DNA of 42,933 nucleotides, from the NCBI GenBank assembly GCA_004297485.1, contig SCTM01000261.1:1-42933 (forward strand), written 5' to 3'. The position numbers and the translations under genes were made by a program. The notes beneath the pieces were generated by a model. It was not told where the DNA came from. It searched no databases and was given only the letters and a program-made list of their open reading frames with translations. This DNA is from Rhodospirillaceae bacterium (lineage in GTDB: Bacteria > Pseudomonadota > Alphaproteobacteria > Rhodospirillales > Rhodospirillaceae). The stretch's first letter is position 1, and the number at the start of each line of letters is the position of its first letter. Positions 40,111-42,933 of the stretch are shown here, one piece after another.

Positions 40111-40833
40111 ATGCGCAGCCCGATCCAAACCCGCTTCGAGGACTTGCCGGAAATTCTGCCGGTATTTCCTTTGAGTGGCGCGCTGTTGTTGCCCTGGGGC
40201 CGTTTGCCCCTCAATATTTTCGAGCCGCGCTATCTCAATCTGGTGCTGGATTCCCTCAAGACCGGCCGTATCTTCGGCATGATACAACCGGACTACGACA
40301 AGGCCGATCGGTCCAAAACCACGCCGGCAAAACACGAAGCTGCCAACAGCAACGGCGAAGAGACCGACGCTGACGCACCGCCGGTTTACAACGTTGGTTG
40401 CGCCGGGCGCGTGTCGTCCTTCGAGGAAACCGAGGATGGCCGTCTGCTCATCACCCTCAAGGGCCTCGCCCGCTATCGCATTCAAGGCGAGGTGGAGGGG
40501 ATGAAGGGCTATCGGCGCATGCGTGTGTCCTACGACGAATTCAAGACCGACATGGAGCCCTTCGGCAAATTCGACCTCGACCGGGACGCATTGCTGGATC
40601 GCCTGCGGCCGTATCTCGATGCCAAGGGCGTGCGCCTCAATGTGGACGCCATCAAAGGATTGTCGGAAACGACCCTGGTAACGTCTCTGTGCATGATCTG
40701 TCCCTTCGATCCGCGCGAGAAGCAGGCGCTGCTGGAAACGCCTTCCATTGCCGAGCGGGCGAAAACACTGACCACGCTTTTGCAGATGGGCGCGTTCGAA
40801 TCCGGCGGCAAGCCGGACGGCCCGCCCCAATAG
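40111..40833 (+). CDS. LON-protease substrate-binding-domain protein
   Basis: The protein has 240 residues and consists almost entirely of a LON N-terminal (PUA-like) domain: LPVFPLSGALLLPWGRLPLN, then IFEPRYLNLV, GCAGRVSSFEETEDGRLLIT, then LKGLARYRI. There is no ATPase or protease part. Alphaproteobacterial members are common next to the thioredoxin-like gene and the Trm112-like gene, as here. The family is inferred to bind unfolded or exposed peptides, but its precise role is unknown. The C-terminal helices (TLVTSLCMICPFDPREKQAL) are typical of this branch. Confidence 0.9.
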   Translation: MRSPIQTRFEDLPEILPVFPLSGALLLPWGRLPLNIFEPRYLNLVLDSLKTGRIFGMIQPDYDKADRSKTTPAKHEAANSNGEETDADAPPVYNVGCAGRVSSFEETEDGRLLITLKGLARYRIQGEVEGMKGYRRMRVSYDEFKTDMEPFGKFDLDRDALLDRLRPYLDAKGVRLNVDAIKGLSETTLVTSLCMICPFDPREKQALLETPSIAERAKTLTTLLQMGAFESGGKPDGPPQ

Positions 40834-40863
40834 TTCGCTTTCTGTCATTCGCATTTAGGAATA

Positions 40864-41061
40864 ATGCCCATGCCAAGTCCCGCCACGGACATCGATCCCA
40901 AACTGCTGGAGATTCTTGTCTGCCCCATGACCAAGGGACCGCTCGAATACGATCGCGCCGCCTCCGAGCTTATCAGCCGCAAAGCCGGGCTCGCCTATCC
41001 GGTGCGTGACGGCATCCCGATCATGCTGCCCGACGAGGCGCGCCGCCTGGACGAGTCCTGA
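40864..41061 (+). CDS. Trm112-family (UPF0434) small protein
   Basis: The protein has 65 residues. It has the family pattern [20 protein letters not shown] and a C-terminal [19 protein letters not shown]. Only the first Cys of the possible zinc site remains, as in many bacterial members. Eukaryotic Trm112 activates methyltransferases; the bacterial role is less clear. AGGA lies 5 bp before the ATG. The next gene begins 8 bp after the stop. Confidence 0.9.
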   Translation: MPMPSPATDIDPKLLEILVCPMTKGPLEYDRAASELISRKAGLAYPVRDGIPIMLPDEARRLDES

Positions 41062-41069
41062 GCCGGGTT

Positions 41070-41450
41070 GTGGATCGCGTGACCGGTTCTGCTGGCGATC
41101 CATGGCCCACGGATGTCGCCTACGATCAGGCGACAAAAATCCTGCGCGTTGTTTTCGACAACGGCGAAGCCTTCGACTTGCCGGCGGAATATCTGCGCGT
41201 GGAAAGCCCGTCGGCGGAAGTGCAGGGCCATAGCCCCGACCAGCGGGTGACCGTACCCGGCCGCCTTCATGTGGGCATCATCGGCATCGAGCCCGTGGGC
41301 AACTATGCCGTGCGTCTCATATTCGACGACATGCACGACACCGGCATTTATTCCTGGCGGTTGTTTCACGAACTGGGCCGTGAGCAACACCATCGATGGC
41401 AGACGTATCTCGATGCGCTGCGGGCCAAGGGATTGAAGCGCGAGCCGTAG
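41070..41450 (+). CDS. DUF971 (gamma-butyrobetaine-hydroxylase N-terminal-like) protein
   Basis: The protein has 126 residues, with a GTG start. The DUF971 pattern is clear: WPTDVAYDQATKILRVVFDN, GEAFDLPAEYLRVESPSAEV, the central GRLHVGIIGIEPVGNYAVRL and DTGIYSWRLFHELG. Proteins of this kind are stand-alone versions of the small N-terminal domain of gamma-butyrobetaine hydroxylase, and are sometimes linked to Fe-S or cofactor metabolism. It lies 8 bp after the Trm112-like gene and is convergent with the UbiH-like gene, with one base between the stop codons. Confidence 0.9.
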   Translation: MDRVTGSAGDPWPTDVAYDQATKILRVVFDNGEAFDLPAEYLRVESPSAEVQGHSPDQRVTVPGRLHVGIIGIEPVGNYAVRLIFDDMHDTGIYSWRLFHELGREQHHRWQTYLDALRAKGLKREP

Positions 41451-41451
41451 C

Positions 41452-42735
41452 CTACAAAGCTTCGCCGCGCATCAACCGCGGCAGATCGCCCACGGTTCCC
41501 ATGGCGTGACGCATGAGCAATTTTTTCACCGGCCGCAGCCTGTTGACTATGCTGAGACCGATGTCGCGGGCAATGCGGATCGGCGCCACGTCGTTGGAGA
41601 ACAGACGGTTGAGCAGATCGCAGGCCGTGGCCATGAGCAGATTGTCGGCGCGCCGCCAACGTTCATAGCGCGCGAGACCGGCGGGATGGGCGAGATCGAG
41701 ACCCAGGCGCTTGGCATCGACAATGATTTCAATGAGCGCGGCCACGTCGCGATAACCCAGATTGACGCCTTGCCCGGCGATGGGATGAATGCCGTGGGCG
41801 GCGTCCCCGGTCAGCACCAGGCGCCTGTCCACATAGCGCGAGGCGAACTGCAGGCCGAGGGGGTGGGAAAAACGTGGACCCATGAGCGACAGCTCGCCCA
41901 GAAATCCGCCCACGCGCCGATCGATTTCCGCCAGGAAGGTTTTCTCGGGCAGGGCGAGATAGCCGGCCGCGGCATCGGCGCGCTCCGTCCACACCAGCGA
42001 CGAGCGATGTTGGGAAGTTCCGTCGGCGCCATATTCATCGGCCAGGGGCAGAATGGCGAAGGGACCCGCCGGCAGGAAATGTTCATGGGCGATGCCGTCG
42101 TGGGGCCGGGCATGGCCGATGGTGGCGACAATTCCCACTTGATCGTATTTCCATCCGACCAGGGGAATGCCCGAGAGTTCGCGCAATGTGGATGTCCGTC
42201 CGTCGGCGGCGATCACCATGCTTGCATCGACCATGCGCCCGTCGGCGAGGGCAAGCGTCGCGCGATCCGGTCCTTGCGTGAGTCCGATAACCGTTGCCGG
42301 CGTCAGGCGGACGATGCGCTCGCTTTCCGCGGTGATGGCCGACGCCAGCGCGGTCCGCAGAACCCGGTTCTCCACCATATAGCCCAAGGGCTCGTCGCCC
42401 AGGTCGGCGTGGTCGTAGTGGAGGAAGAACAGGGAATCCCCGTCCGAGACGCGGATGTGGCGGATCGGTTCCGTGATCTTCACGCGCGGCCAGATGTCCA
42501 GGGCGGCGAGCAATCGCTGGCTGCTGAGAGCGACGGCAAAAGCGCGGCCGTCGAATCCCCGGTCCAGGGCAACGGCCGGATCGACCCGGTCGATCATGGC
42601 CACCCGCACGCCGTGGCGCGCCAAGCCTACGGCCAGGGCGCCGCCCACGAAGCCGCCGCCGGAGATGGCCACGTCCACGGTCAGGCGTTGTGGCGCTGAA
42701 TCGGCGCTTTTGCTCGGGTTCACGGTCGCATCCAT
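41452..42735 (-). CDS. UbiH/UbiF/COQ6-family FAD monooxygenase
   Basis: The protein has 427 residues. The FAD dinucleotide motif is VAISGGGFVGGALAVGLARHG near the N-terminus. The second motif is VIAADGRTSTLRELSG, and the flavin-binding GD motif is LTGDAAHGIHPIAGQGVNLG, followed by YRDVAAL. These are characteristic of ubiquinone-biosynthesis hydroxylases that hydroxylate the benzoquinone ring at the inner membrane. Which ring position (C5, C6 or C1) cannot be told from sequence. It is likely a core respiratory gene. Confidence 0.92.
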   Translation of the reverse strand: MDATVNPSKSADSAPQRLTVDVAISGGGFVGGALAVGLARHGVRVAMIDRVDPAVALDRGFDGRAFAVALSSQRLLAALDIWPRVKITEPIRHIRVSDGDSLFFLHYDHADLGDEPLGYMVENRVLRTALASAITAESERIVRLTPATVIGLTQGPDRATLALADGRMVDASMVIAADGRTSTLRELSGIPLVGWKYDQVGIVATIGHARPHDGIAHEHFLPAGPFAILPLADEYGADGTSQHRSSLVWTERADAAAGYLALPEKTFLAEIDRRVGGFLGELSLMGPRFSHPLGLQFASRYVDRRLVLTGDAAHGIHPIAGQGVNLGYRDVAALIEIIVDAKRLGLDLAHPAGLARYERWRRADNLLMATACDLLNRLFSNDVAPIRIARDIGLSIVNRLRPVKKLLMRHAMGTVGDLPRLMRGEAL

Positions 42736-42767
42736 GCCCCTGTCATAGGTCAGGTCCGGTTTTTGTG

Positions 42768-42806
42768 CCAGAGCGACCGGCCGGAACGACCGGCCAGAGC
42801 GACCGG
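42768..42806. repeat. Three tandem 13-bp repeats upstream of the UbiH-like gene
   Basis: CCAGAGCGACCGG, CCGGAACGACCGG and CCAGAGCGACCGG stand end to end, 32 bp before the start codon of the leftward monooxygenase gene. The first and third are identical. They could be a regulator-binding array or simple slippage. The remaining sequence up to the right edge holds no gene that I can support. Confidence 0.6.
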
Positions 42807-42933
42807 ATTGGCGGGATTCGGGTGCTCTCAGCCGGCGTTAACCTTCCGGCAAGCAACGGGCGCTTGCGCCGGACCGGCCCAGCCCGTAAGTTCCGCCCGA
42901 TTCCGGGCACCCCCTTCTTGCGCCCGATGTCAC

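Noticed and set aside
41506-42699. A 397-residue open frame on the + strand
   Set aside because: It is antisense to the UbiH-like gene and has shadow-type composition.

Overview
The window looks like a high-GC alphaproteobacterial chromosome. The main evidence is the right-hand block, where a co-chaperone thioredoxin (CnoX/YbbN type), a LON-substrate-binding-domain protein, a Trm112-like protein, a DUF971 protein and a UbiH/COQ6-type ubiquinone hydroxylase lie together. The genus cannot be named from sequence alone.

Region 1 (1-9.4 kb) is mixed. It holds the end of an ABC exporter ATPase followed by a membrane-anchored TPR protein, an NTF2/SnoaL-like protein, a large secreted protein with a degenerate LytM domain and four beta-rich repeats, an MFS permease convergent with a receiver-plus-Hpt-like signalling protein, and a molybdopterin oxidoreductase.

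Region 2 (7.2-24.5 kb) is a dense catabolic block. It encodes the molybdoenzyme, two LLM-type flavin/F420 oxidoreductases, a carboxymuconolactone-decarboxylase-like protein, a TauD dioxygenase, a Rieske oxygenase alpha subunit, two amidohydrolase-2 proteins, an SDR, an alpha/beta hydrolase, a GbsR/MarR-type regulator, a DUF2889 protein, an acyl-CoA ligase, a DUF35 zinc-ribbon protein and a thiolase-fold protein without the usual Cys/His. The likely job is oxidation, CoA activation and retro-aldol or hydrolytic cleavage of a cyclic compound; the substrate is unknown.

Region 3 (24.6-38.5 kb) is a genomic island integrated in the 3' end of tRNA-Gly(GCC). A 26-bp copy of the tRNA end marks the far side, and an integrase fragment cut by an IS481-family remnant lies beside the tRNA. 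A second diverged IS481 end lies just outside the far att copy. Cargo on the + strand is a large glycosyltransferase with beta-sandwich modules, an unknown poly-proline secreted protein and a second glycosyltransferase. An orphan radical SAM protein follows on the - strand. The most unusual content is a tight six-gene operon on the - strand: two PstS-like binding proteins, a TAXI-type binding protein anchored by two membrane segments, a lipoprotein, a complete two-domain arginine-kinase-like phosphagen kinase, and a second lipoprotein. No permease or transport ATPase accompanies the three binding proteins. I regard this operon as the best candidate for an undescribed system, probably sensory or energetic rather than a transporter.

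Region 4 (38.5 kb to the end) is ordinary core genome with several intergenic inverted repeats.
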